NCBI GenBank assembly: GCA_049451635.1
Contig: JBMTVT010000009.1
Span: 1-44,737, forward strand
Direction of reading: 5' to 3'
DNA length: 44,737 nt
DNA from: JBMTVT01 sp049451635
GTDB taxonomy: Bacteria; Bacteroidota; Bacteroidia; Flavobacteriales; Flavobacteriaceae
Each line of letters opens with the position of its first letter. Position 1 is the first letter of the stretch. A model generated the notes under the pieces. The model saw only the letters and a program-made list of their open reading frames with translations, searched no databases and was not told the origin of the DNA. Both the position numbers and the translations under genes were made by a program. Below, in pieces: positions 1 through 7,475 of this stretch.

Positions 1-1
1 G

Positions 2-49
2 TTCATCGTTAATGCTTTATCGATAAAACAATTTCCTGATTATCAGTAA
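2..49 (+). CDS. C-terminal tail of an upstream gene (partial, uncertain)
   Basis: One frame stays open from base 2 to a TAA at 47-49 and would end in ...SIKQFPDYQ. Only 15 codons are inside the window, so the product cannot be named and chance is possible. The 144 bases between it and msrB are AT-rich; I see no clear promoter or hairpin there. Confidence 0.25.
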   Translation, partial: FIVNALSIKQFPDYQ

Positions 50-193
50 GATGAACAACTTTTTTATTTTAAATCATAATGCACAACGGGTATAAAGAAT
101 ATTTATGTATAAAGATTTTGAGTGTAAGAAAATCGGGTTAATTTCGACATATAAAAATTGAAGTTATAATTAAATGAAAATCAAAATTATTAT

Positions 194-640
194 ATGCTTA
201 CTTGGAAAGATATCTTGAAATTTACAGTAAACGGAAATCCAAAACCAGACAAACGTGTTGAGAAAAGCGAATATGAATGGAAAAAACTTTTGAATCCAGA
301 ACAATTTAGGATAACTAGACAAAAAGGAACCGAGCGCCCTCACAGTGGCGCACTTTGTAGTATCCATGAAGCCGGTAAGTACAATTGTGTATGCTGCGGT
401 TCACCTTTGTTTGATTCTGCTATCAAGTTTGAATCAGGTACAGGTTGGCCTAGTTTTACGCAGCCTATTAAAGAAAATGCCATTAAGTACGAAAAGGATA
501 CAGCATATGGTATGGTGCGTGTAGAAGTGATGTGTAGTACCTGTGATGCTCATTTGGGACATGTTTTTCCTGACGGGCCAGAACCTAGCGGACTGCGTTA
601 TTGTATAAATTCAGAATCCATGCAATTAGAAAGGAGGTAA
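194..640 (+). CDS. msrB: Peptide-methionine (R)-S-oxide reductase MsrB
   Basis: MsrB reduces the R epimer of methionine sulfoxide in oxidised proteins. The 148-residue protein has the whole SelR fold signature: two zinc CxxC pairs (CVCC near residue 70 and CSTC near 115), the substrate motif SGTGWPSF, HLGHVFPDGP, and the catalytic cysteine at about residue 137 in RYCINS. It is cysteine-type, not a selenoprotein. No signal peptide is visible, so it is probably cytoplasmic. The start MLTWKDIL fits flavobacterial relatives as I remember them. msrA begins 4 bp after the stop, and GGAGG lies just before that start, so the two are one transcript. Confidence 0.96.
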   Translation: MLTWKDILKFTVNGNPKPDKRVEKSEYEWKKLLNPEQFRITRQKGTERPHSGALCSIHEAGKYNCVCCGSPLFDSAIKFESGTGWPSFTQPIKENAIKYEKDTAYGMVRVEVMCSTCDAHLGHVFPDGPEPSGLRYCINSESMQLERR

Positions 641-643
641 TTA

Positions 644-1177
644 ATGAGTAATTTTCAATTAGCTACATTCGGAGGAGGTTGTTTTTGGTGTACTGAAGCT
701 ATTTTTCAAGAAGTTAAAGGTGTTGAAAAAGTAGTGTCTGGTTATTCAGGAGGAACGGTTCCTGGACATCCAACCTATCGTGAAATATGTTCAGGTTTAA
801 CAGGTCATGCTGAGGTGGTTCAAGTTATATTTGATGCTAATATTATTTCTTATGAAGATATTTTAATCATATTTATGACTACTCACGATCCTACTACTCT
901 CAATAGGCAAGGTGCAGATGTGGGCACTCAATATCGTTCAGTTATTTTTTATCATGATAAAAAGCAAAATGAAGTTGCACAAAGTGTTGTCAAACAGATT
1001 TCAGAGTGCTATGAAAATCCAATAGTTACAGAAATCATTCCATTGGATATTTTTTATAAAGCCGAAGATTATCATCAAGATTACTATAAAAATAATCAAT
1101 TAGAAGGGTATTGCAGTTTTGTGATAACTCCCAAACTTGAGAAATTGAGAAAGATTCACGCTTATAAATTAAAGTAA
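644..1177 (+). CDS. msrA: Peptide-methionine (S)-S-oxide reductase MsrA
   Basis: MsrA reduces the S epimer of methionine sulfoxide and so complements msrB directly upstream. The N-terminal GGGCFWC motif carries the catalytic cysteine (residue 13), followed by the YSGG and GHAEVV segments and the EDYHQDYY motif near residue 147. Length (177 residues) is normal for a free-standing MsrA. A GGAGG ribosome-binding site, unusual for this phylum, lies in the end of msrB (AGAAAGGAGG before the stop) and supports translational coupling. There is no signal peptide. Downstream lies the remnant of a minus-strand lipoprotein gene. Confidence 0.96.
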   Translation: MSNFQLATFGGGCFWCTEAIFQEVKGVEKVVSGYSGGTVPGHPTYREICSGLTGHAEVVQVIFDANIISYEDILIIFMTTHDPTTLNRQGADVGTQYRSVIFYHDKKQNEVAQSVVKQISECYENPIVTEIIPLDIFYKAEDYHQDYYKNNQLEGYCSFVITPKLEKLRKIHAYKLK

Positions 1178-1193
1178 ATCTATACTTTTTGCT

Positions 1194-1360
1194 TTAACTA
1201 TTTTTGTTACCACCATCTTCAATAACCCAAATTAGGTTAGAGCCTTTTACAATTTCTATGGCAGAGGCTTCTAAATCATTGCGTATGCTCACCAACAAAT
1301 TAAGTTTTCCAGTATTACACGATGTAATAAAAACTAAAAAAAACAGAAAAAGCTTTAAGT
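1194..1360 (-). pseudogene. N-terminal remnant of an NHL/SdiA-regulated-type lipoprotein
   Basis: On the minus strand an open stretch reads a hydrophobic leader with a lipobox (FITSCN), then LEASAIEIVKGSNLIW and VIEDGGNKNS, ending at TAA (1194-1196). The pattern 'EASGIEIVK..NLIWVIEDSGN' is what I recall from the start of SdiA-regulated/NHL-repeat lipoproteins of Flavobacteriaceae, which are several hundred residues long. Only about 55 codons remain. No ATG, GTG or TTG precedes the leader in frame, and an in-frame TAA lies just upstream. I read it as both ends lost and the gene dead. Family assignment rests on memory of the motif. Confidence 0.55.
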
Positions 1361-1469
1361 ATTGGGTTGTAGATTAAACGATTTACTTGTAAGTACAATA
1401 ACATAAATAATTCTAGTAGAATATAAAAAGATAACTCTTAATTTAGTCTTAAATTTTAAAAAGTAACAA

Positions 1470-2693
1470 TTGACAGATAATAATTTGCATTTTGATGTTG
1501 TAATAATAGGCGGAGGTGCAGCAGGTTTTTTTGCGGCCATCAATATCGCAGAACAAAACCCTAAATTACATATTATTGTTTTAGAACGAGGTAAAGAAGT
1601 GCTTACCAAAGTTAAAGTGTCTGGTGGTGGGCGCTGTAATGTTACCCATGCTGAGTTTATTCCACAGGAATTGGTGCTAAATTATCCCCGAGGGGAAAAA
1701 GAATTGTTGGGGCCTTTTCATCAGTTTATGACAGGGGATACAATAGAATGGTTTGAAAAACGTGGTGTGGCATTAAAAACTGAGGATGATGGCAGAATGT
1801 TTCCGGTAACAGATTCATCACAAACCATAATTGATTGTTTTTTAAATGAAGCTAAAAGGCTTGGTGTTGAGGTTTTGTTGAATCACTCAGTTAAAGCTAT
1901 CGAAAAGATAGATTCATTTTTTAAAATTGAAACCAATCAAAATCATTTTTCAGCAAAAAAAGTATTAATTGCAACAGGTAGTAATCCTAAAATTTGGAAG
2001 CTTTTAGAAGGATTTGGGCACACGATATCTCAACCTGTTCCTTCACTTTTTACTTTCAATATTAAAGATGGACGTATTAATGATATTCCAGGGGTTGTGG
2101 CCCAAAATGTTGAAGTTAAAGTTGTTAATACAGATTTAAGGAGTGAAGGTCCTTTGCTTATAACGCATTGGGGCATGAGTGCGCCTTCTATTTTAAAACT
2201 CTCTGCATTTGGTGCTTTACAGTTAGCAAAATATGATTATAAATTTCAAATTGAAATTAATTTTATTAGAATGTCTTCTGAAGATTGTGTGGAGATATTA
2301 AAAACTTTAAAGCAAGATTTAGCAAAAAAAACAGTGTATAAATCCACACAATTCGATTTGCCAAAACGCCTATGGCAAAAACTTATTTTAACCTCGGGAA
2401 TGAATGAAGAGAGTAAATGGGCAGATGTCAATAAAAGCCAAATTGAAAATTTAGCAAACCAACTTACTTCAGCAGTTTTTAATGTAGATGGTAAAAGCAC
2501 TTTTAAAGAAGAATTTGTTACTGCCGGTGGTGTAGATTTAAAAGAGGTAAATTTTAAAACCTTTGAAAGCAAGCTTCATAAAAACTTGTATTTTGCTGGC
2601 GAGGTTCTTAATATTGATGCTATTACTGGAGGATTTAATTTTCAAAATGCATGGACAGGGGGTTATATAGCCGCAAAATCAATTTCTGAATGA
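1470..2693 (+). CDS. BaiN/HI0933-family FAD-dependent oxidoreductase
   Basis: A 407-residue flavoprotein of the HI0933/YhiN/BaiN (RdsA) family. The N-terminal dinucleotide motif VIIGGGAAG binds FAD, followed by the family hallmark VSGGGRCNVT near residue 55; the C-terminal segment FAGEVLNIDAITGGFNFQ closes the FAD site. The physiological substrate is not known for most members, so no reaction is assigned. The only workable start in frame is TTG at 1470, since no ATG precedes the FAD motif. The stop overlaps the ATG of the broken DUF1697 gene (ATGA at 2690-2693), so the two were once coupled. Confidence 0.9.
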   Translation: MTDNNLHFDVVIIGGGAAGFFAAINIAEQNPKLHIIVLERGKEVLTKVKVSGGGRCNVTHAEFIPQELVLNYPRGEKELLGPFHQFMTGDTIEWFEKRGVALKTEDDGRMFPVTDSSQTIIDCFLNEAKRLGVEVLLNHSVKAIEKIDSFFKIETNQNHFSAKKVLIATGSNPKIWKLLEGFGHTISQPVPSLFTFNIKDGRINDIPGVVAQNVEVKVVNTDLRSEGPLLITHWGMSAPSILKLSAFGALQLAKYDYKFQIEINFIRMSSEDCVEILKTLKQDLAKKTVYKSTQFDLPKRLWQKLILTSGMNEESKWADVNKSQIENLANQLTSAVFNVDGKSTFKEEFVTAGGVDLKEVNFKTFESKLHKNLYFAGEVLNIDAITGGFNFQNAWTGGYIAAKSISE

Positions 2694-3220
2694 AAACATA
2701 TATAGCTTTTTTAAAAGGAATTAATGTTGGTGGCCATAAAAAAGTGCCCATGGCAGAACTAATGGATATGCTAACAAAAATAGGGTTTCAAGACGTAAAG
2801 AGTTATATCCAAAGTGGAAATGTAATTTTAAAATAGGATGAAGAAAGTATTCAAAAAATTGAAGATACTATTTCAAGTTCTATAGAAAACCATTTTGGTT
2901 TTGTGGTTTCAGTGTTAGTAAAAACAAGGCAAGATTTAAAACGTATTTTTGAAGATTCGCCTTTTAATGAAGAACAAAAGAAAGCCAGTTATTTCATGAT
3001 GCTGCATGATAAACCCAAAAAAGCATCAGTGGATGTAGCTTCAGAAAAAACATATGAAGGTGAAACATATGTAATAATTAAAGACTGTATCTATTATTTT
3101 TATGAAAAAGGTTTAGGACAGGCAAAATTCAATGTAAATTTTTTTGAATGAAAACTTAACACTTTTACCACCGCAAGAAACTATAATACAATGGTAAAGT
3201 TGTTATCTTTGTCCCAATAA
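2690..3220 (+). pseudogene. DUF1697 protein gene with two in-frame stops
   Basis: Read through, the frame gives 176 codons starting MKTYIAFLKGINVGGHKKVP and ending KLLSLSQ, the full length and both ends of a DUF1697 protein. Two nonsense codons break it: TAG at 2834-2836 (codon 49, after SYIQSGNVILK) and TGA at 3149-3151 (codon 154, before KLNTFTTARNYNT, where relatives have an arginine as I recall, so CGA or AGA to TGA is plausible). No frameshift is needed, so decay looks recent. The remaining middle stretch is open but lacks both termini. The function of DUF1697 proteins is unknown. Confidence 0.85.
3204..3211 (+). promoter_or_regulatory. Possible -7 box of mvaD promoter
   Basis: TATCTTTG matches the Bacteroidota -7 consensus TAnnTTTG and sits 17 bp before the mvaD ATG, which would leave a very short leader. 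No TTG is found at the -33 position, so support is partial. The box lies inside the 3' end of the DUF1697 pseudogene. Confidence 0.35.
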
Positions 3221-3228
3221 TTTTGATA

Positions 3229-4311
3229 ATGACAGCACAAGATTTTATTCCAAAAACTTATACAAAATCAATAGATAATGGTAGTGTTACATGGTCTTCT
3301 CCAAGTAATATAGCCCTTGTAAAGTACTGGGGGAAAAAAGAACATCAAATACCCGAAAACCCATCTATAAGTTTTACGTTAAATGATTGTAAAACCATAA
3401 CTAAATTAACGTTTTCAAGAAAGAATGAAAACGATGGTTTTTCTTTTGAGGTGTTTTTAGATGATGAGAAAAAGGATGACTTTAAGCCAAAAATTGAAAT
3501 CTTTTTTAAACGAATTGAAGCCTATTTGCCTTTTTTAAAAGGCTATCATTTTAAAATTGAAACTTCCAACACCTTTCCTCATAGTTCAGGAATAGCATCA
3601 TCTGCAAGCGGTATGAGTGCTTTAACTTGTTGTTTAATGAGTGTTGAGCGATTGCTGAATGGAGATGAAATAACAAATGGATACTTTATTCAAAAAGCCT
3701 CCTTTTTAGCTCGATTGGGCTCTGGTAGTGCCTGTAGAAGTTTGGAAGGTGATTTAGTGGTTTGGGGAAAACATGAAGAAATTAATGACAGTTCAGATTT
3801 ATACGGAACAAAATATCCATTTGAAGTTCATAAAAACTTTAAAAACTATCAAGACACCATTTTATTGGTAGATAAAGGTGAAAAACAAGTAAGTAGTACG
3901 GTTGGTCATAATTTAATGCATGGGCATCCTTTTGCTGAAGAACGTTTTAAACAAGCGTCAAAAAATTTATCAAGTTTAATAACCGTTTTTAAACAAGGAG
4001 ATTTAGATGGGTTCATTAAAATAGTTGAAAGTGAAGCCTTAACACTACATGCAATGATGATGACAAGCATGCCTTATTTTATATTAATGAAACCAAACAC
4101 TTTGGAAATTATTAATAAAATTTGGGGGTATCGTAAGCAAACAAACTCAAAAGTTTGTTTTACACTTGATGCCGGTGCTAATGTGCATGTGCTTTATCCG
4201 GAAAATGAAACCGAATCTGTTTTGAAATTCATTAAAAATGAATTAGTTGCATATTGCCAAAATGCACATTATATTTGCGACAAAATTGGTTTTGGAGCAA
4301 AACAATTGTAA
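3229..4311 (+). CDS. mvaD: Diphosphomevalonate decarboxylase
   Basis: Catalyses the ATP-dependent decarboxylation of mevalonate 5-diphosphate to isopentenyl diphosphate, the last step of the mevalonate pathway. The GHMP-superfamily protein (360 residues from this start) shows the substrate/ATP segment NIALVKYWGKKE, the glycine/serine loop SSGIASSASGMSAL and ARLGSGSACRS. The frame could begin at TTG 3223, but ATG 3229 (MTAQDFIPKT) is preferred. A GHMP kinase and a prenyltransferase follow in the same direction, forming an isoprenoid module. The presence of MvaD shows the mevalonate route rather than the MEP route. Confidence 0.95.
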   Translation: MTAQDFIPKTYTKSIDNGSVTWSSPSNIALVKYWGKKEHQIPENPSISFTLNDCKTITKLTFSRKNENDGFSFEVFLDDEKKDDFKPKIEIFFKRIEAYLPFLKGYHFKIETSNTFPHSSGIASSASGMSALTCCLMSVERLLNGDEITNGYFIQKASFLARLGSGSACRSLEGDLVVWGKHEEINDSSDLYGTKYPFEVHKNFKNYQDTILLVDKGEKQVSSTVGHNLMHGHPFAEERFKQASKNLSSLITVFKQGDLDGFIKIVESEALTLHAMMMTSMPYFILMKPNTLEIINKIWGYRKQTNSKVCFTLDAGANVHVLYPENETESVLKFIKNELVAYCQNAHYICDKIGFGAKQL

Positions 4312-4339
4312 CTTTATAACTCCAAATCATATAAAGTAA

Positions 4340-5266
4340 ATGAAAGGTCCGCTTTTTTATTCAAAAATATTACTCTTTGGTGAGTATGGAATCATCAAAG
4401 ATTCCAAAGGGTTATCTATTCCTTATAATTTTTACAATGGTGCTTTAAAGAAAGCTGAAGACCCTTCTGAAAATGCTAAAAAATCAAATGAAAGCTTAAA
4501 ACGTTTTGTTGGCTATTTGCAAAACATTGATGGCCAATTGGTAACTTTTGATTTTGATACTTTGAAAGCCGATGTAAACGAGGGCATGTATTTTGATTCT
4601 TCTATACCTCAAGGTTATGGCGTAGGTAGTAGTGGCGCCTTGGTTGCTGCTATTTATGATAAATATGCTCAAGATAAAATTACTGTTTTAGAGAACCTCA
4701 CAAGAGAAAAATTATTGAGGCTAAAAGCTATTTTTTCTGAAATGGAATCTTTTTTTCACGGAAAATCTTCAGGTTTAGATCCTTTGAATAGTTATTTAAG
4801 TATTCCAATTCTTATCAATTCAAAAGACAATATTGAAGCTACTGGAATTCCAGCTCAGCAAAATGGTAAAGGCGCTGTATTTTTGTTAGACAGTGGTATT
4901 GTTGGTGAAACAGCACCTATGGTTAGTATTTTTATGGAAAATATGAAACAGGAAGGTTTTCGTAGCATGCTTAAAAACCAATTTATAAAACATACTGATG
5001 CCTGTGTTGAGGATTTTTTAACTGGTAACATCAAGTCTTTGTTTAAAAATACAAAACAATTGTCTAAGGTAGTTTTAAATCATTTTAAGCCCATGATACC
5101 ACAACAGTTTCATGAACTTTGGAAAAAAGGCATTGAAACCAATGATTACTACTTAAAACTTTGTGGCTCTGGCGGCGGCGGTTATATTTTAGGATTTACC
5201 CAAGATATTGGTAAAGCTAAACAATCTCTTTCTGAGTATAAACTAGAAGTCGTTTACAACTTCTAA
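4340..5266 (+). CDS. GHMP kinase, probable mevalonate kinase
   Basis: A 308-residue GHMP-superfamily kinase. It has the N-terminal substrate segment SKILLFGEYGI, the phosphate-binding loop PQGYGVGSSGALVAA (around residue 90) and the C-terminal glycine-rich motif LCGSGGGGYILGF. Lying 28 bp after mvaD, it most likely phosphorylates mevalonate; phosphomevalonate kinase activity cannot be excluded because the two are hard to tell apart from sequence. A dispersed palindromic repeat follows its stop. It is cytoplasmic, with no signal or membrane segment. Confidence 0.85.
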   Translation: MKGPLFYSKILLFGEYGIIKDSKGLSIPYNFYNGALKKAEDPSENAKKSNESLKRFVGYLQNIDGQLVTFDFDTLKADVNEGMYFDSSIPQGYGVGSSGALVAAIYDKYAQDKITVLENLTREKLLRLKAIFSEMESFFHGKSSGLDPLNSYLSIPILINSKDNIEATGIPAQQNGKGAVFLLDSGIVGETAPMVSIFMENMKQEGFRSMLKNQFIKHTDACVEDFLTGNIKSLFKNTKQLSKVVLNHFKPMIPQQFHELWKKGIETNDYYLKLCGSGGGGYILGFTQDIGKAKQSLSEYKLEVVYNF

Positions 5267-5276
5267 TTGAATTAAT

Positions 5277-5301
5277 TGTCATTCTGAGCTTGTCGAAGAA
5301 C
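5277..5301. repeat. Dispersed palindromic repeat (TTCTGAGCTTGTCGAAGAA type)
   Basis: Between the kinase and prenyltransferase genes lies a GC-richer unit with core TTCTGAGCTTGTCGAAGAA, whose ends are self-complementary (TTC..GAA). I recall the same kind of unit as common between genes in Bacteroidota and other bacteria. It may act as an RNA hairpin between two genes of the operon. Confidence 0.6.
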
Positions 5302-5316
5302 AGCTAAATTTTTTCT

Positions 5317-6219
5317 ATGCTTTCAAGAAGACAGAAACATATTCTACTTAAGTTTTTTAGCATGTTTTCTGTTGTAAGAGGATACAATATTCTCGTTATT
5401 GTAATAGCTCAATATTTAACATCCATTTACATTTTGGCCCATAACAAATCTTTAAAAGAGGTGTTGTTTGATGTTAATTTGTTTATGCTGGTATTGGCTT
5501 CAGCGGCAGCTATAGCGGGAGGTTATATTATTAATAATTTTTACGACTCTGAAAAGGATTTAATTAACAAACCTATAAAGTCTAGATTAGATAGATTGGT
5601 TAGCCAAAACACAAAATTGTCGTTTTACTTTGTGCTTAATTTTTCTGCTGCTGTAATGGCAAGCTATGTGTCGTTTAATGCAGTTATGTTTTTTTCAATA
5701 TATATATTTGCCATTTGGTTTTATTCACACAAGCTAAAAAAGCTGCCATTCATAGGGAATCTAACTTCGGCAATTTTAACAATAACCCCTTTTTTTGCTA
5801 TTTTTTTGTATTACAAGAATTTTGAAACCGTAATTTTTATTCATGCTACCTTTTTGTTTTTGCTGGTTTCCATGCGCGAACTCACCAAAGATTTAGAAAA
5901 CATGGAAGGTGATTTACTTCAAAACTATAAAACCATCCCTATTGTTTACGGACAAAAAGCCTCAAAAAATATGCTTACAGTATTAGCTGCTTTAACACTC
6001 ATGCCAACGTATCTGTTGTTGTATAAATTCAACATAGGACACATGTACATTTATTTTCATGCGAGTATAGTTTTATTGTTGGTGTTTTTATTAATTCTTT
6101 GGAAATCAAAAACTAAAACCCATTACCTAATCCTCCATAATATTTTAAAGTTTATTATTCTAGCTGGAGTATTTAGTATTTTACTTATTGATGTAAGTGT
6201 TATTTTAAATAGAATTTAA
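5317..6219 (+). CDS. UbiA-family prenyltransferase
   Basis: A 300-residue integral membrane prenyltransferase with about eight hydrophobic segments. Both aspartate-rich motifs that bind the Mg-prenyl diphosphate are present: NNFYDSEKD with following INKP (about residues 71-83) and ELTKDLENMEGD (about 188-199). Relatives in flavobacteria are often named geranylgeranylglycerol-phosphate geranylgeranyltransferase, but the acceptor is not proven. Its place after two mevalonate-pathway genes suggests it uses the prenyl diphosphate they help make, for a quinone or lipid. A 50 bp gap with a palindromic repeat separates it from the kinase. Confidence 0.85.
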   Translation: MLSRRQKHILLKFFSMFSVVRGYNILVIVIAQYLTSIYILAHNKSLKEVLFDVNLFMLVLASAAAIAGGYIINNFYDSEKDLINKPIKSRLDRLVSQNTKLSFYFVLNFSAAVMASYVSFNAVMFFSIYIFAIWFYSHKLKKLPFIGNLTSAILTITPFFAIFLYYKNFETVIFIHATFLFLLVSMRELTKDLENMEGDLLQNYKTIPIVYGQKASKNMLTVLAALTLMPTYLLLYKFNIGHMYIYFHASIVLLLVFLLILWKSKTKTHYLILHNILKFIILAGVFSILLIDVSVILNRI

Positions 6220-6248
6220 ATCGTAAATCAAAAATCGTAAATCATAAT
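6217..6248 (+). repeat. Short direct repeat (AATCGTAAATC)
   Basis: Two copies of ATCGTAAATCA separated by a few A residues lie between the prenyltransferase and the pseudouridine-synthase-like gene. The same short word recurs at about 27988-28013. Such AT-rich repeats are frequent in flavobacterial intergenic DNA; no function is claimed. Confidence 0.5.
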
Positions 6249-6256
6249 TTATAGCA

Positions 6257-6264
6257 TATCTTTG
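6257..6264 (+). promoter_or_regulatory. Possible -7 box before the RluB-like gene
   Basis: TATCTTTG fits TAnnTTTG and lies 16 bp before the ATG at 6281. At the expected -33 site the sequence is TCG rather than TTG, so this is a partial match. Confidence 0.4.
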
Positions 6265-6280
6265 TACAAAATTTGTAATT

Positions 6281-7153
6281 ATGAATAGGCACCAAGGTGG
6301 TAAAGGAAAAGGAAAAGCTTCAGGTAGAGGCAGCGGTACAACCAGAAAGACTAGTTATGCACGAGGAAATGCCCCTATAAAAAGCCAAGGAGGTTTTACT
6401 AAACCCTCAAGTACAACCAAAGAAACTTCTCCAAAAAAATCCAATCCAAACGAGATTAGGTTAAACAAATATGTAGCAAACTCTGGTATGTGCTCTCGCA
6501 GGGAGGCCGATGTGCATATAGCAACAGGATTGGTTACCGTAAATGGTAAGGTGATTACAGAAATGGGATATAAAGTAAAACTTGATGATGAAGTGCGTTA
6601 TGACGGCGCCAGAATAAGCCCAGAGAAAAAAGCTTATATATTGCTTAATAAGCCAAAAGGGTTTGCGACAACAACCAGTGAAGGTAAAGGTAGAACAGTT
6701 ATGGATTTGGTGGCTAATGCCACTGCATCACGTATAAAACCTATTGGGCGTTTAGGTAGAAACTCTAAAGGATTGCTGTTGTTTACAAATGATGAGCAAA
6801 TACATGATAAGTTCACTAACTCAAAAAACGGTGTATCAAGGTTATTCCATATTGAGCTAGGCAAAAATTTAAAGTTTGAAGATTTAAAAAAGATTCAAAC
6901 AGGGTTCAAAATTGATGGGAAACTTATTGCCGTTGAAGAAATTAGTTATATAGAAGGCGCTTCAAAAAAAGAAATAGGGTTGAAAGTAAAGAATATAGGA
7001 AACACTATTATAAGAACAATTTTTGATTATTTTAAATACGATATTGTGAGTATAGATTGTGTAGCCATTGCGCATTTAACAAAAAAAGATATCCCCCGGG
7101 GGCACTGGAAATACTTAACCGAGCAGGAATTGAATATGTTAAAAATGCTTTAA
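6281..7153 (+). CDS. RsuA/RluB-type pseudouridine synthase homologue lacking the catalytic Asp
   Basis: A 290-residue protein. Residues 1-60 are a Lys/Arg/Gly/Ser-rich, probably disordered and RNA-binding tail. An S4 RNA-binding domain follows (RLNKYVANSGMCSRREAD), then an RsuA/RluB-like synthase fold (KPKGFATTTSEGKGRTVMDL). Active members carry GRLDxxTxGLLLxTNDG with the catalytic Asp. Here it is GRLGRNSKGLLLFTNDE: Gly159 (codon GGT) replaces Asp, and the Gly after TND is gone. The later motif, normally GRNRIVRRIFE, is IGNTIIRTIFD, with two basic residues lost. The frame is fully open and the C-terminal LTKKDIPRGHWKYLTEQE is well kept. It may be a non-catalytic RNA-binding paralogue or an enzyme in early decay. 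Confidence 0.85.
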   Translation: MNRHQGGKGKGKASGRGSGTTRKTSYARGNAPIKSQGGFTKPSSTTKETSPKKSNPNEIRLNKYVANSGMCSRREADVHIATGLVTVNGKVITEMGYKVKLDDEVRYDGARISPEKKAYILLNKPKGFATTTSEGKGRTVMDLVANATASRIKPIGRLGRNSKGLLLFTNDEQIHDKFTNSKNGVSRLFHIELGKNLKFEDLKKIQTGFKIDGKLIAVEEISYIEGASKKEIGLKVKNIGNTIIRTIFDYFKYDIVSIDCVAIAHLTKKDIPRGHWKYLTEQELNMLKML

Positions 7154-7249
7154 TTGTCAACTTTTAAAAAAAAAACAAAAAAACATTTTAATTAAAAAAA
7201 AAATATTTCATTTGTACTGTTTTAGCTGAACAAATTGAAATCTGTTTAT

Positions 7250-7402
7250 ATGTTCGGGTTTTTGAAAATTAGGAAGTCATACTCAAAAGCAGCTTATAGA
7301 TTAAGCAACCGAATTTTAAAGCTAACTTCCGTTTCACCCATATATGCTATTCAGTATGAATACGGTTTTGTGCCAACAACACAAAGCGAAATACGCATTT
7401 GA
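7250..7402 (+). CDS. Orphan 50-residue ORF in a 322-bp gap
   Basis: The gap from 7154 to 7475 begins with long A runs (7167-7205) and holds one small open frame starting MFGFLKIRKSYSKAAYRLSN and ending TTQSEIRI. It is basic in its first half and has no membrane segment. I recognise no family. It could be a small protein, a remnant, or chance. Confidence 0.3.
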   Translation: MFGFLKIRKSYSKAAYRLSNRILKLTSVSPIYAIQYEYGFVPTTQSEIRI

Positions 7403-7475
7403 TATCATTTATTTTTTATAGTTTTAATTTTTAGTTAAAAAAACAAATTACATCTTTAACTCTTATATAAAATAA

